Assembly: GCF_900141985.1 (NCBI RefSeq)
Contig: NZ_FQZK01000010.1
Location: 62,001-126,000, forward strand
Direction: 5' to 3'
Source of the DNA: Nocardiopsis flavescens
GTDB taxonomy: Bacteria > Actinomycetota > Actinomycetes > Streptosporangiales > Streptosporangiaceae
Length of the DNA: 64,000 nucleotides
Below the pieces are notes generated by a model. It ran no database searches. It saw only the letters and a program-made list of their open reading frames with translations, and was not told where the DNA came from. Made by a program: the position numbers and the translations under genes. Position 1 is the first letter of the stretch, and every line of letters begins with the position of its first letter. This document shows, in pieces, positions 33,733 to 42,374 of the stretch.

Positions 33733-35014
33733 GGCGCGACCCGCCGTCCACCGCGATGCTGTGGCCGGTCACGTAACGGCTGCTGTCGGAGAGCAGGAAG
33801 AGCAGCACGCCCACGACCTCCTCCGGGGAGCCGACCCGGTGCAGGGGGACCCGGTCCAGGGCCGCGGCCAGGGCCTCGGGGTCGTCCTGGAGCCACCGGG
33901 TCATCTCCGTGTCGATGAACCCGGGGGCGATGGAGTTGACCCGCAGTCCGAGGTCGCCGAGCTCGACGGCGAGGGACTCGGTGAGGTGGGCGACGGCCGC
34001 CTTGGAGGCGCAGTAGGCGGCGCGCCCGCGCCGGACCCGCACGGCGGACACCGACGACATGTTGACGATGGCGCCGCCGGGTCCCATGTGGCGGGCCGCC
34101 GCCTGGGAGCCGTGCAGGACGCCCTGGACGTTGACGTCCAGGACGGAGGACATCTGCTCGGCGGTGATCTCGCCGACCGGCGCGTACGGGAAGACCCCGG
34201 CGTTGTTGATCCAGTAGTCGAGGGACCCGAACTCCTCGACGGCCGCACGGGCCAGGGCCTCGTGCTGCTCGGGGTCGACGACGTCGACCCGGCGGGCGGC
34301 GACCCGGCCGGGGGCGCCCGCCCGGGGGTCCGCGGCGAGTTCGCGCGCGATCTCCTCGGCGGCGGCCTTCATGTCGACGTCGTTGATGTCGGCGGCGACG
34401 ACGTTGACCCCCCGGGCGGCCAGGGCGGCGGTGAAGGCGCGGCCCATGCCGCGCGCCGCGCCGGTGACGACCGCGGTGCGGCCGGCCATCTCGGGGTGGA
34501 CGACCTCCATCGGGCGGTCGACGACACGGGCGGGGCCGGTGCCCTCGTACGGGGTCATGGTGGCGGTGCCTTTCGTCGGGGCGGGCAGGGGGCGGACGGG
34601 CGGCTGCGGGGCGTCGCGGGCGATGTCGCGGCGGTGGACCCGCCAGCGCCCGTCCTCCCGGCGGAGCCGGTCGTGGACGGTCGTGAACCTGAGGATGCGG
34701 GTGTCGCCGGCGGAGTCCGTGGCGATGACCTGAAGATACGCACTGACCTGCGCCTCCTCCGCTCCGCCCGGGTGCAGGACCACGTTGGTCACCACGTGGC
34801 GGCGGACCTCGCCGGCGGCCCGGGCCGTCTCGGTGAAGCGCCGCGCGAAGGCGGACAGGTCCCGGCGTCCGAGGACCGGCGCCGGATAGGTCGGCGAGTG
34901 GAACGCGCCGTCCGCGGTGAAGGTGGCGGCCCACGCGTCGGCGTCGCCGGAGTCGATGAGGTGCGACTGGAGCGCGTAGAACGCCTGGGTCGCGGAGACC
35001 GTGAGGTCGCCCAT
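33725..35014 (-). CDS. SnoaL-like/SDR fusion protein
   Basis: A 429-residue two-domain protein. Residues 1-~140 are an NTF2/SnoaL-like domain (FYALQSHLIDSGDADAWAAT, FTADGAFHSP, a final VHDRLRREDGRWRVHRRDIA strand). After a ~30-residue linker, residues ~165-429 are a classical SDR (TAVVTGAARGMGRAFTAALA, WINNAGVFPY, MSSVSAV, YCASKAAVAH, ending VDGGSRHV). There is no stop or frameshift between them. An internal ATG at 34556-34558 with AAAGG could also give a free SDR. The ATG at 35012-35014 has a near-perfect GGAGGTGATCC. First gene of the IclR-linked operon. Confidence 0.9.
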   Translation of the reverse strand: MGDLTVSATQAFYALQSHLIDSGDADAWAATFTADGAFHSPTYPAPVLGRRDLSAFARRFTETARAAGEVRRHVVTNVVLHPGGAEEAQVSAYLQVIATDSAGDTRILRFTTVHDRLRREDGRWRVHRRDIARDAPQPPVRPLPAPTKGTATMTPYEGTGPARVVDRPMEVVHPEMAGRTAVVTGAARGMGRAFTAALAARGVNVVAADINDVDMKAAAEEIARELAADPRAGAPGRVAARRVDVVDPEQHEALARAAVEEFGSLDYWINNAGVFPYAPVGEITAEQMSSVLDVNVQGVLHGSQAAARHMGPGGAIVNMSSVSAVRVRRGRAAYCASKAAVAHLTESLAVELGDLGLRVNSIAPGFIDTEMTRWLQDDPEALAAALDRVPLHRVGSPEEVVGVLLFLLSDSSRYVTGHSIAVDGGSRHV

Positions 35015-35028
35015 GGATCACCTCCGGT

Positions 35029-35043
35029 GTGCGATAATCGCAC
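35029..35043. promoter_or_regulatory. Palindromic operator for the IclR-linked operon
   Basis: GTGCGA-TAA-TCGCAC is a 15-bp perfect dyad in an AT-rich divergent region (35020-35075), 15 nt upstream of the SnoaL-SDR start. It fits the size of IclR-family sites and is probably bound by the divergent regulator. Confidence 0.7.
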
Positions 35044-35129
35044 TAGGTGTGCAATTAGTAGTTAACGTAAGTGTCACACGTCACTCCCGTCAAGCGGCGG
35101 GGTGTATCTTCACCTGCGGAAGGAGCCCG

Positions 35130-35828
35130 ATGCCCGACGAGAACACCGGCCGGCCGGACACCAGGACGTCCAAGACCCTGCACAACGGGATCGAGGTGCT
35201 GGAGCTGCTCGGCCGCCACCCCCACGGCCTCTCGGTCACCGAGATCGCCGAGCGGATCGGGGTGCACCGCACCGTGGCGCACCGGCTGGTCCGGACACTG
35301 GAGGAGCACCGGCTGTGCCGCCGCGACGCGTTCAAGCGCATCACCCCCGGCCCCGGCCTGATCGCCCTCGCCGAGTCGGTGGAGTCCGACCTGCGCGGCG
35401 TCGCGCTGCCGGTACTGACCGAGCTGGCCGAATCGCAGGAGGCGACGGCGCACCTGATCGTGCCCGAGGGGGAGGACGAGGCACGGGCCCTGATGGTCGT
35501 GGAGCCGAGCCGGGCCCGCGTCCACCTCGCCTTCCGGCCCGGGCGGGTGGACCCGCTCGACCAGGGGTCGGCCGGACTCGCCCTGCTGTCGGCGATGCCG
35601 CCCCGCCCCGGGGAGCGCGCGGAGGTCGCCCTGGCGCGCGAGCGCGGCTACGCGGTGTCCCACGGCGAGGTCACCAACGCGGTGACCGGTGTGTCCGCGC
35701 CCGTCGTCCGCTCGAACGGGGCGCCCGTCGCCAGCATCGGCGTCTCCGTCCTGGACCCGCAGGACCCCGCCCGGCACGGGGAGGCCGTCAGGGCGGCGGC
35801 CCGGCGCATCGCCGCACGCCTGCCCTGA
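35130..35828 (+). CDS. IclR family transcriptional regulator
   Basis: A 232-residue IclR regulator. Residues ~15-70 form the winged HTH (TLHNGIEVLELLGRHPHGLS, VTEIAERIGVHRTVAHRLVR), and residues ~85-232 the IclR effector-binding domain (DQGSAGLALLSAM, NGAPVASIGVSV). The ATG at 35130 follows GAAGGAG. Divergent from the four-gene SnoaL-SDR/FAD/MHS/SDR operon, whose promoter region carries a 15-bp palindrome. It should control that operon in response to a pathway acid. Confidence 0.92.
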   Translation: MPDENTGRPDTRTSKTLHNGIEVLELLGRHPHGLSVTEIAERIGVHRTVAHRLVRTLEEHRLCRRDAFKRITPGPGLIALAESVESDLRGVALPVLTELAESQEATAHLIVPEGEDEARALMVVEPSRARVHLAFRPGRVDPLDQGSAGLALLSAMPPRPGERAEVALARERGYAVSHGEVTNAVTGVSAPVVRSNGAPVASIGVSVLDPQDPARHGEAVRAAARRIAARLP

Positions 35829-35938
35829 GGCCCGCGTTGGCGGCGGCGGGGCGGGGGCGCGACACTGGCAGACGGACCGGGCCCGGTCCGGGGCAGGCCG
35901 GGTCCGCACCCCTCGGAGCCCCGGTGGAGAGCACACCC

Positions 35939-36508
35939 ATGAGGATCAGCAACGAATTCGTCGTCCACGCACCCGTCGAGCGGTCCTGGGAGCTGCTCAC
36001 CGACCTGGAGTCCCTCGTCCCCTGCGTGCCCGGGGTGCGCCTGGTCGGGACCGAGGGCGACCGCCACCTGGCCGAGGCGCGCGTCAAGGTCGGCCCCGCC
36101 GTGGTCGCCTGTACCGGGGGCGCCCGCCTGGTGGCCGCGGACGAGCGGTCCCGCCGGATCGTCGTGGCGGCGGACGGCCGGTCCCGGCGCGGCCGGGGGA
36201 CCGGCACCGCCGTCATCACCGCCGAGCTGCACGGCCGCGGGAACACGACCGCCGTGTCCGTGGTCACCGACCTGGAGCTGTCCGGCGGGCTGACCCGCTG
36301 GAACGAGGCCGTGGTCACGGAGGTCGCGGGCGGCCTGATGGAGCGGTGCGCCCGGCGCCTGGACGAGCGCGCGCCCGCCCCGGAGGCGGACGCCGGGGAG
36401 CCGTCCGGGCCGGAGCGGTCCGGGGCGGGCGCCCAGCGGCTGTGGTCGGCGGCCGCGCTGCTGGTGGTGGCGGGCGGCATGCTCCTTGGCTACCTGCTGT
36501 TCGGCTGA
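35939..36508 (+). CDS. CoxG-like SRPBCC protein with C-terminal membrane anchor
   Basis: A 189-residue protein of the CoxG (carbon monoxide dehydrogenase subunit G) branch of the SRPBCC/START superfamily. MRISNEFVVHAPVERSWELL, then LVPCVPGVRLVG, define the lipid-binding fold; the DLELSGGLTRWNEAVVTEVA helix is the family's C-terminal helix. A linker leads to a single TM anchor (AALLVVAGGMLLGYLLFG). In CO-dehydrogenase clusters CoxG tethers the enzyme to the membrane, but no coxMSL genes are here, so it may serve another molybdenum enzyme or a lipid-related role. Confidence 0.85.
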   Translation: MRISNEFVVHAPVERSWELLTDLESLVPCVPGVRLVGTEGDRHLAEARVKVGPAVVACTGGARLVAADERSRRIVVAADGRSRRGRGTGTAVITAELHGRGNTTAVSVVTDLELSGGLTRWNEAVVTEVAGGLMERCARRLDERAPAPEADAGEPSGPERSGAGAQRLWSAAALLVVAGGMLLGYLLFG

Positions 36509-36741
36509 GCCCGCGCCGCCGGTGCGCGCGGGCCCCGGGGGGTCGCGGCGGAGCGCGGCGCGGCGGAGCGCGGCGGCGTCGCCGGGGGCCGGGCTTGTCC
36601 CCCGAACGCGGTTCTGGTGGGATGGGGGCGCCCCCGCCGCCCCGGCGGGTCGCACCCCCTCGATCCGGCACACGGGCGGTCCGGCACGCGCGGGCGTGCC
36701 GCGGACGGCTCCGCCGTGCGCCGGCGCCGGAGGCACGCCCG

Positions 36742-38115
36742 ATGACCCACCCGCCGCAGGAGACCGACCGCACCGACCCGTTCTCCGGGATACCGGCCGA
36801 GGTGGGCGCACGCCTGCGCCCCCTGGCCCCGGCGCTGGTGGAGGAGGCCCTCGCCGGGATCCACCGCAGGCTCGGGGAGGACCCGGGGGCGCCGGGCGCG
36901 GGCGGCGCGGCGCGCGGCCTGGTCGACTCCGGCGTGCGCGGGTTCCTGGACCGGCTGGAGTCCGGCGGCGGCCCCGACGAGGGGCTGCTCGCCCGCTTCC
37001 GCGCGTTCGGCGCCCACGAGGCCGCGCGGGGCCGCGGACTGGAGCGCCTGCACACCGGGCTGCGCGTCACCGCCGCCGTCGCCTGGCGGCGCCTGTCCGA
37101 GGAGGACGCCCTCCCCCGCGCGCACCTGGGGTCCCTGGGCGAGGCGGTCCTGCTGTTCGAGGAGGAGATCGGGACGGCCGCGGCCCGGGGGCACTCCCGG
37201 GTGGCGTCGGCCGGGGTCGACGCCTCGCGGCACCGGCGCACCCGGCTGCTGGAGGCGCTGCTGGGCGGGGCGGGCCGGGACCCGGCGGCGGTCGCGGCGC
37301 TGGCCCGCTCCGCCCGCTGGCGGCCTCCCGGGCGGGTGGCCGCGGTGCTGTTCCACCCCGGGCGCGCGGCGGAGGCGGCGGCCCCGGCGGAGGCGGCGGC
37401 CCCGGCGGAGGCGGCGGCCCCGGCGGAGGCGGCGGCCCCGGCGGAGGCGGCGGCCCCGGCGGAGGGGACCGGAGAGGCGGTCGGAACGGGCCCGGTGCCG
37501 GAGCCCGCCGGCGGGGCGGCCCGGGGGCGCCCGGCGGAGCCGCCCGGGGGCCTGCGCCCGGCGCTGCCGCCCGACGCCCTGGTGGACCTGGAGCGCCCCG
37601 AGCCCTGCGCGCTGGTCCCCGACCCCGGGGGGCCCGGCCGGCTGCGGGCGCTGGAGCGGTCGCTGCGGGGCGCCTGCGCGGTGCTGGGGCCGGGCGTGCC
37701 GCTGGAGCGCGCGCCGGAGTCGCTGGAGCGGGCCCGGGAACTGGCGGAGCTGGTGCGCTCCGGAGCGGTTCCCGGCCGGGGCCTGGTCCGCTGGGACGAC
37801 CACCTGCTCACCCTGCTGCTGTCCCGGAACGCCGCCCTGGTGTCCGAGATGACCCGCGCCCGGCTCGCACCGCTGGCGGGGCTGCGTCCGCACCGGCGGG
37901 AGCGGATGGCCCGCACGCTGCTGGCCTGGCTGGAGTCGGGCTTCAACGCCAACGGGGCCGCCGAGCGGCTGGGCGTCCACCCCCAGACCGTGCGGTACCG
38001 GATGCGGCTGCTGGAGGAGCTGTTCGGGGAGCGGCTGCGCGAGCCGGGCGCGCGCTTCGAGCTCGAACTCGTCCTGCGCGCCCGCCTGGCGCCCGGGGCC
38101 GTCGAGGGCCCGTGA
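36742..38115 (+). CDS. PucR-type helix-turn-helix regulator
   Basis: A 457-residue regulator. The N-terminal half is helical (GAHEAARGRGLERLHTGLRV, AVAWRRLSEEDALPRAHLGS) like the regulator domain of PucR/CdaR proteins. The centre is a low-complexity linker with five exact EAAAPA repeats. The C-terminus (ARTLLAWLESGFNANGAAER, LGVHPQTVRYRMRLLEELFG) is the PucR HTH, used by activators of purine, proline or polyol catabolism. The ATG at 36742 has a GGAGG-like site. No obvious target operon; the CoxG-like gene is upstream on the same strand. Confidence 0.87.
   Translation: MTHPPQETDRTDPFSGIPAEVGARLRPLAPALVEEALAGIHRRLGEDPGAPGAGGAARGLVDSGVRGFLDRLESGGGPDEGLLARFRAFGAHEAARGRGLERLHTGLRVTAAVAWRRLSEEDALPRAHLGSLGEAVLLFEEEIGTAAARGHSRVASAGVDASRHRRTRLLEALLGGAGRDPAAVAALARSARWRPPGRVAAVLFHPGRAAEAAAPAEAAAPAEAAAPAEAAAPAEAAAPAEGTGEAVGTGPVPEPAGGAARGRPAEPPGGLRPALPPDALVDLERPEPCALVPDPGGPGRLRALERSLRGACAVLGPGVPLERAPESLERARELAELVRSGAVPGRGLVRWDDHLLTLLLSRNAALVSEMTRARLAPLAGLRPHRRERMARTLLAWLESGFNANGAAERLGVHPQTVRYRMRLLEELFGERLREPGARFELELVLRARLAPGAVEGP
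37372..37461 (+). repeat. Perfect 5 x 18-bp tandem repeat inside the PucR-type gene
   Basis: Five identical copies of GAGGCGGCGGCCCCGGCG encode (EAAAPA)5 in the linker between the N-terminal region and the HTH. The unit length is a multiple of three, so copy-number changes would lengthen or shorten the linker without a frameshift. Confidence 0.95.
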
Positions 38116-38149
38116 GCGCCCGGTCCCCGCGCCGGGGACGGCCCGGGCG

Positions 38150-39115
38150 TCAGTCCCGCGGGGCCAGCGCCCGCACCACCTCGGCCGGGTCCTCCCCCGG
38201 CGGGCCGATCGGGGCCAGGACCGGGGTGGTCACCCCGTTCTCCACGTAGGCGGCCACGCGCTCGCGGCAGTACTCGGCCGGGCCGTGCACGACCAGTTCG
38301 TCCACCACGCGGTCGGGAACGGCCGCCAGTGCCCCCTTGCGGTCGCCCGCGTCCCAGGCCCGCCACATCGGGGCCAGCTCCTCGCGGCCCAGCCACTCGT
38401 GGAAGGCCCGGTACACCGGGACGTTGAGGTAGGCGGAGATCGCCCGGCGGCCGATCCCCCGGGCGGTCTCCGGGTCGGCCCCGGGGGCGACGAAGATCCG
38501 GGCGACGACCTCCTTGCCCTCCCCCTGGCCGTGCACGTACGGGACCACCGTCCGCACGTCCTCGGCGGACAGCCAGTTGACGACCGCCCCGTCCGCCTCG
38601 CGCCCGGCCAGCCGCAGCATGCCCGGGCGCAGCGCCGCCACCAGGATCGGCGGTACCTGCGCCGGGACCGCGCCCAGGGTGAACCCCTGGACGGAGAAGG
38701 TGTCGTAGTCGGCCTCGACCCGGGCGCCGGAGAGCGCCTCGCGCAGGAAGCGGACGGTGTCGCGGACCTTCTTGTAGGGCTCGGTGAAGGGGATGGCGTT
38801 CCACCGTTCGACGATGATGTTGGAGGAGGTGCCGATCCCCAGGGCGAACCGGCCCGGCGCGGCGGCGGCCAGCGTCGCCGCGCTCATGGCCAGGGTCGCC
38901 GGGCCGCGCGTGTAGGCGGGCACGATGGCGGTGCCCAGGCGCAGTCCGGGGGCCCAGACCGAGGCCAGGGCCAGCGGGGTGAACGCGTCGGTGGCTGCGG
39001 CCTCGGCCGACCACAGGTCGGTGTAGCCCTGGTCGGCCATGCGCTCGATGATCGCCCTCTGGTCGAGGAGCGGGACCCCTTCGAGCGGAACGGTCATGCC
39101 CCAGCGACTGGTCAT
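38150..39115 (-). CDS. LLM class F420-dependent oxidoreductase
   Basis: A 321-residue luciferase-like (TIM-barrel) oxidoreductase of the F420-using actinobacterial group. ADQGYTDLWSAEAAATDAFT, LRLGTAIVPAYTRGPATLAM, GRFALGIGTSSNIIVERWNA and VPPILVAALRPGMLRLAGRE are characteristic. The C-terminus VVHGPAEYCRERVAAYVENG is also typical. The ATG at 39113-39115 follows AGGGAG; the frame remains open upstream but loses similarity. It faces the PucR-type gene tail to tail. Substrate unknown. Confidence 0.9.
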   Translation of the reverse strand: MTSRWGMTVPLEGVPLLDQRAIIERMADQGYTDLWSAEAAATDAFTPLALASVWAPGLRLGTAIVPAYTRGPATLAMSAATLAAAAPGRFALGIGTSSNIIVERWNAIPFTEPYKKVRDTVRFLREALSGARVEADYDTFSVQGFTLGAVPAQVPPILVAALRPGMLRLAGREADGAVVNWLSAEDVRTVVPYVHGQGEGKEVVARIFVAPGADPETARGIGRRAISAYLNVPVYRAFHEWLGREELAPMWRAWDAGDRKGALAAVPDRVVDELVVHGPAEYCRERVAAYVENGVTTPVLAPIGPPGEDPAEVVRALAPRD

Positions 39116-39291
39116 GGTGGCTCCCTGGTCGGTGTCGTCCGTGCCGGTGGACCCCGACCATACCGCCCGGTCGGTCTGCTGTCTCGGGGCGCCCCCGCGA
39201 CACGGCGGCGCGGGGCGCGGACGGCCGGCCGCGTCCCGGCGTATGTTCGTAGGGCCCGAGAAACCGCACCACACGAAGGAGGCCCCTCACC

Positions 39292-39828
39292 GTGGCCGTG
39301 CCACCCTCCCCCTACGACTTCCTGCCCCGGGTCGCGGCGTTCACCGTGACCAGCACCGACGTCGCCGACGGCGAGACCCTGCCCCCGGCCCAGGTCAGCG
39401 GCATCATGGGCGCCGGCGGCGAGGACGTCTCGCCGCAGCTGTCCTGGAGCGGGTTCCCCGAGGGGACGCAGAGCTTCACCGTGACCTGCTTCGACCCCGA
39501 CGCCCCCACCGCCAGCGGGTTCTGGCACTGGGCGGTGGCCAACATCCCCGCCGGCGTCACCTCGCTGGCCGCCGGCGCGGGTTCCGGGGGTCCGGACGAC
39601 CTGCCCGCGGGCGCCGTCACCCTGCGCAACGACGCCGGGGTCCACCGCTACATCGGCGCCGCGCCGCCCGCCGGGCACGGGCCGCACCGCTACTTCTTCG
39701 CGGTGCACGCCGTGAGCGTGCCCGAACTGGCCGTGGACGACTCCGCCAGCCCGGCGTTCCTCGGGTTCAACCTGTTCTCGCACTCCCTCGGGCGCGCGCT
39801 CCTGACCCCGGTCTACGAGCAGAAGTAG
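39292..39828 (+). CDS. YbhB/YbcL (PEBP) family protein
   Basis: A 178-residue phosphatidylethanolamine-binding-like protein (bacterial Raf-kinase-inhibitor homologue). [20 protein letters not shown] contains the DPDAP ligand-site motif, followed by NIPAGVTSL, and [16 protein letters not shown] holds the conserved GPHRY segment. There is no signal peptide. GTG start at 39292 with GAAGGAGG upstream. Bacterial members have no firmly established function. Confidence 0.93.
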   Translation: MAVPPSPYDFLPRVAAFTVTSTDVADGETLPPAQVSGIMGAGGEDVSPQLSWSGFPEGTQSFTVTCFDPDAPTASGFWHWAVANIPAGVTSLAAGAGSGGPDDLPAGAVTLRNDAGVHRYIGAAPPAGHGPHRYFFAVHAVSVPELAVDDSASPAFLGFNLFSHSLGRALLTPVYEQK

Positions 39829-39845
39829 CCGGTCCGGACCCGCCG

Positions 39846-39881
39846 GGGGCGGGCGGCCCCTCCCCCGGGGCCGCCCGCCCC
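39846..39881. terminator. Terminator after the PEBP gene
   Basis: A 15-bp perfect stem (39846-39860 with 39867-39881) and 6-nt loop, 18 nt after the stop codon. Confidence 0.78.
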
Positions 39882-40042
39882 AGGCCCCCTTCCTCCCGGC
39901 GGGCCGATGGGTACACGCGCGAGGGGCCCGTACGGTTCACCTCCGAGCCGGAACCGGCCATTCCCGGCCCGTCCCGCCCGGCGGAGACTACCCTCGGTGC
40001 ATCCCCCGCGATCCGCCCGACACGGCTGGAAGGGTACGACCG

Positions 40043-41113
40043 GTGCCACAGAAGTCTTCGAGGAAACCGACCATCGTGGTGACGACGGCGGGGTCGGCAC
40101 CCACTCCGGGCATCATCCTCCACCTGAGATCGCGGGGCTACCGGGTCGTCGCCACCGATGTCGACCCCGCGGCCCCGGGCCTGTACCTGGCCGACCGCGG
40201 GCACCTCGTCCCCCCGGGCGACAGCGAGGCGTTCCTGCCCCGCATGCGGGCGCTGTGCGCCGAGGAGGGCGCCGTCGCGGTCGTCCCCCTGGTCGACGAG
40301 GAGCTGCTGCGCGTCGGCGGCCTCGCCGAGGACGGGGTGGCGGTGCTGCTTCCGCTGCCGGGGTTCGTCGCCGCCTGCCTGGACAAGTACCGGCTCATGC
40401 GCGAGCTCGACGCCGCCGGGATCGGGGTGCCCCGCACCCGGCTCGCCTCCGAGTGGCCCGCCGACGCCTTCGAGGCCGACCGCGGCCTGGTGGTCAAGCC
40501 GCGCACCGGCCGGGGCAGCCGCGGGGTGCGGATCGTCCACTCGGTCGGCGACCTCGCCCGGGTGGTGGCCGAGAGCGGGCGCCCCGCGGACGAGCTCATC
40601 GTCCAGGAGCGGATCGCCGGACCCGAGTTCACCGTGTCCGTGGTGGTCTGGCGCGACGGCGCCTTACAGGCCGTCGTCCCCAAGGAGGTCGTGCTCAAGC
40701 AGGGTGTCACCAAGTACGCGGTCACCCGCCGCGACGAGGCGGTGATCGCGGCCTGCCGGGCGGTCCAGGAGTCCCTGCGCGCCGACGGGCCCTTCAACGT
40801 CCAGCTGTGCCTGGACGGGGCGGGCGTCCCCCGGGTGTTCGAGATCAACCCGCGCTTCTCCTCCACCTCGGCGCTCACCACCGCCGCGGGGGTCGACGAG
40901 GTCGCCGGGCTGGTGGGGCAGGCGCTCGGGACGGGCCCGCGGCTCGCCGACCGGTGGAGCGAGGGCGTCGCCATGGTGCGGCGCTGGACCGACGAGTTCA
41001 TGGACGAGGCGCGGTTCACCTCGCACGGCATCAGCCCGGCACCGGCCTCCGCGGTCCCCTCCCGGGACCCCGGACCGGTCTCCCCTCCCGTCGTCCCGCT
41101 GGCCGGCCGGTGA
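40043..41113 (+). CDS. ATP-grasp domain-containing protein
   Basis: A 356-residue ATP-grasp ligase. An N-terminal Rossmann-like domain (TIVVTTAGSAPTPGIILHLR) precedes the ATP-grasp fold, with CLDKYRLMRELDAAGIGVPR, the ATP-binding strand GLVVKPRTGRGSRGVR and the metal-binding EINPRFSSTSALTTAAG. This resembles the carbamoyl-phosphate-synthase-like group, which joins a carboxyl or carbamate to an amine. GTG start at 40043 with GGAAGGG. It overlaps the next gene by GTGA, so the two are coupled. Substrate unknown. Confidence 0.88.
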   Translation: MPQKSSRKPTIVVTTAGSAPTPGIILHLRSRGYRVVATDVDPAAPGLYLADRGHLVPPGDSEAFLPRMRALCAEEGAVAVVPLVDEELLRVGGLAEDGVAVLLPLPGFVAACLDKYRLMRELDAAGIGVPRTRLASEWPADAFEADRGLVVKPRTGRGSRGVRIVHSVGDLARVVAESGRPADELIVQERIAGPEFTVSVVVWRDGALQAVVPKEVVLKQGVTKYAVTRRDEAVIAACRAVQESLRADGPFNVQLCLDGAGVPRVFEINPRFSSTSALTTAAGVDEVAGLVGQALGTGPRLADRWSEGVAMVRRWTDEFMDEARFTSHGISPAPASAVPSRDPGPVSPPVVPLAGR

Positions 41114-41898
41114 GCGGGCACGCGCTGGCGGAGGCGGTGGCCGGAGCCGTGACCGGGGTCGGCGCGCTGCTGCGCGCCTGGCGCGAGGACGCCGCGGCGC
41201 TGCGGGGCGCGTGGGAGGGCGGCCAGTTCAAGGCCGAGGCCGACGCGCGGGCCCACCGGGCGCTGTCGGAGAGGCTCACCGCGATCGACCCGGACATCCC
41301 GGTGGTCAGCGAGGAGGACCCCGGCTCCCTGGCCCGGGAGCGGCCGTCCCGCTACTGGCTGATCGACCCCATCGACGGGACCGCCAGCTACGCGCACGGC
41401 TTCGCCGGGTACGTCACCCAGGCGGCCCTCGTCATCGGCGACCGGCCCGAGATCGCCGCCGTGTACGCCCCCGAGACCCGGGCCCTGTACACCGCCGTGC
41501 GCGGCCGGGGCGCGCACCGCGACGGCGTCGCGCTGCCCCGCCTGCCCGCCGCCCCGCCGGGGGCCGGGGTGCTCACCGACAACACCCCGCGGCCCGTCGG
41601 CATCGCGGCCCGGGTCGCCGAGCGCTTCGGGTACCGGGACTACCGGGAGAGCGGCAGCATCGCGCTGAAGCTGTGCCTCATCGCCGAAGGCACCGCCCAC
41701 CTGTTCGTCAAGGACGTTCCCGTGCGGGACTGGGACGTGGCCGCGCCGGGCCTGGTCCTGGCCGAGGCCGGGGGCCTGCTGACCCGGCTGGACGGCACGC
41801 CCTTCGGGTACCGCGGGGGGTACGAGCACACCGGCCTGGTCGGCGGGGCGGACCCGTCCACCTGCCGCACCGTCGCGCGTTGGCTGGCCGCCGAATGA
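41110..41898 (+). CDS. Inositol monophosphatase/CysQ family phosphatase
   Basis: A 262-residue Mg2+-dependent, Li+-sensitive-type phosphatase. Metal-site motifs are present: VVSEEDPGS (Glu-Glu), WLIDPIDGTASYAHG (DPIDGT) and DVPVRDWDVAAPGLVLAEAG (WDxAA). Members act on inositol phosphate, fructose bisphosphate, PAP or histidinol phosphate. The GTG at 41110-41112 overlaps the ATP-grasp stop codon (GTGA), which argues that the two enzymes work in one pathway. Confidence 0.9.
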   Translation: MSGHALAEAVAGAVTGVGALLRAWREDAAALRGAWEGGQFKAEADARAHRALSERLTAIDPDIPVVSEEDPGSLARERPSRYWLIDPIDGTASYAHGFAGYVTQAALVIGDRPEIAAVYAPETRALYTAVRGRGAHRDGVALPRLPAAPPGAGVLTDNTPRPVGIAARVAERFGYRDYRESGSIALKLCLIAEGTAHLFVKDVPVRDWDVAAPGLVLAEAGGLLTRLDGTPFGYRGGYEHTGLVGGADPSTCRTVARWLAAE

Positions 41899-41963
41899 CC
41901 CTTCCCCCGCCCCGGGGGGCGCGCGTATCGTGTGGGCACCGCACGCGCCCCGGGGGGTGGGAA

Positions 41964-42374
41964 GTGGAAGACCGGCAACGCACACGCGCCTCCGACGACG
42001 AGCGCGAGCAGATCGTCGAGCGGCTCACCACGGCCTTCGTGGAGGGCCGTCTGGACCTGGTCGAGTACGAGCGCCGGGTGGAGTCGGCGCTGCGGGCGGT
42101 GCTGGTCGGGGAGCTGGACCGGCTCATCGCCGACCTGCCCGCGCCCGCCGCCCGGCCCCCGCTGGTGACCCCCGTCCGGGACGAATCCCGCTGGGAGCAC
42201 GCGGACGAGTGGCGCTGGTGGCTGGGCATCGCGGTGGTGCTCACGGGGGTGTGGGGCGGGGCCGTCCTCATCGGCGGCGAACTCGTGCCGTACTGGCCGC
42301 TCGTGCCGCTGGGCATCTGGGCGGCGGTCCTGCTCGCCTCCATGGTCTGGCCCGACGAGGGCGAGCCCCTCTAG
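41964..42374 (+). CDS. DUF1707 (SHOCT-like) membrane protein
   Basis: A 136-residue protein. RASDDEREQIVERLTTAFVE, then GRLDLVEYERRVESAL and VLVGELDRLIADLP, are the DUF1707 domain, a short helical module common at the N-terminus of actinobacterial membrane proteins. Two TM helices follow (WWLGIAVVLTGVWGGAVLI and WPLVPLGIWAAVLLASMVW). The GTG at 41964 is chosen because DUF1707 normally begins within ten residues of the start and GGGGTGG precedes it; ATG 41895 (overlapping the upstream stop) is the alternative. Confidence 0.87.
   Translation: MEDRQRTRASDDEREQIVERLTTAFVEGRLDLVEYERRVESALRAVLVGELDRLIADLPAPAARPPLVTPVRDESRWEHADEWRWWLGIAVVLTGVWGGAVLIGGELVPYWPLVPLGIWAAVLLASMVWPDEGEPL

Noticed and set aside
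33725-35014. Frameshift or sequencing error joining a SnoaL gene and an SDR gene
   Set aside because: The frame is continuous with normal codon use through the linker and both domains are complete, so I treat it as a true fusion, with the caveat of a possible internal start.
35939-36508. Part of a CO dehydrogenase cluster
   Set aside because: The protein is CoxG-like but no large, medium or small CO dehydrogenase subunit gene is near, so the enzyme link is not supported.
37372-37461. Possible CRISPR-like or intergenic repeat array
   Set aside because: The repeats are contiguous without spacers and lie in frame inside a protein-coding gene; they are a tandem peptide repeat.
38116-38149. Hairpin between the convergent PucR-type and LLM genes
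   Set aside because: The inverted repeat is interrupted by mismatches and is not clearly better than chance at this GC content.
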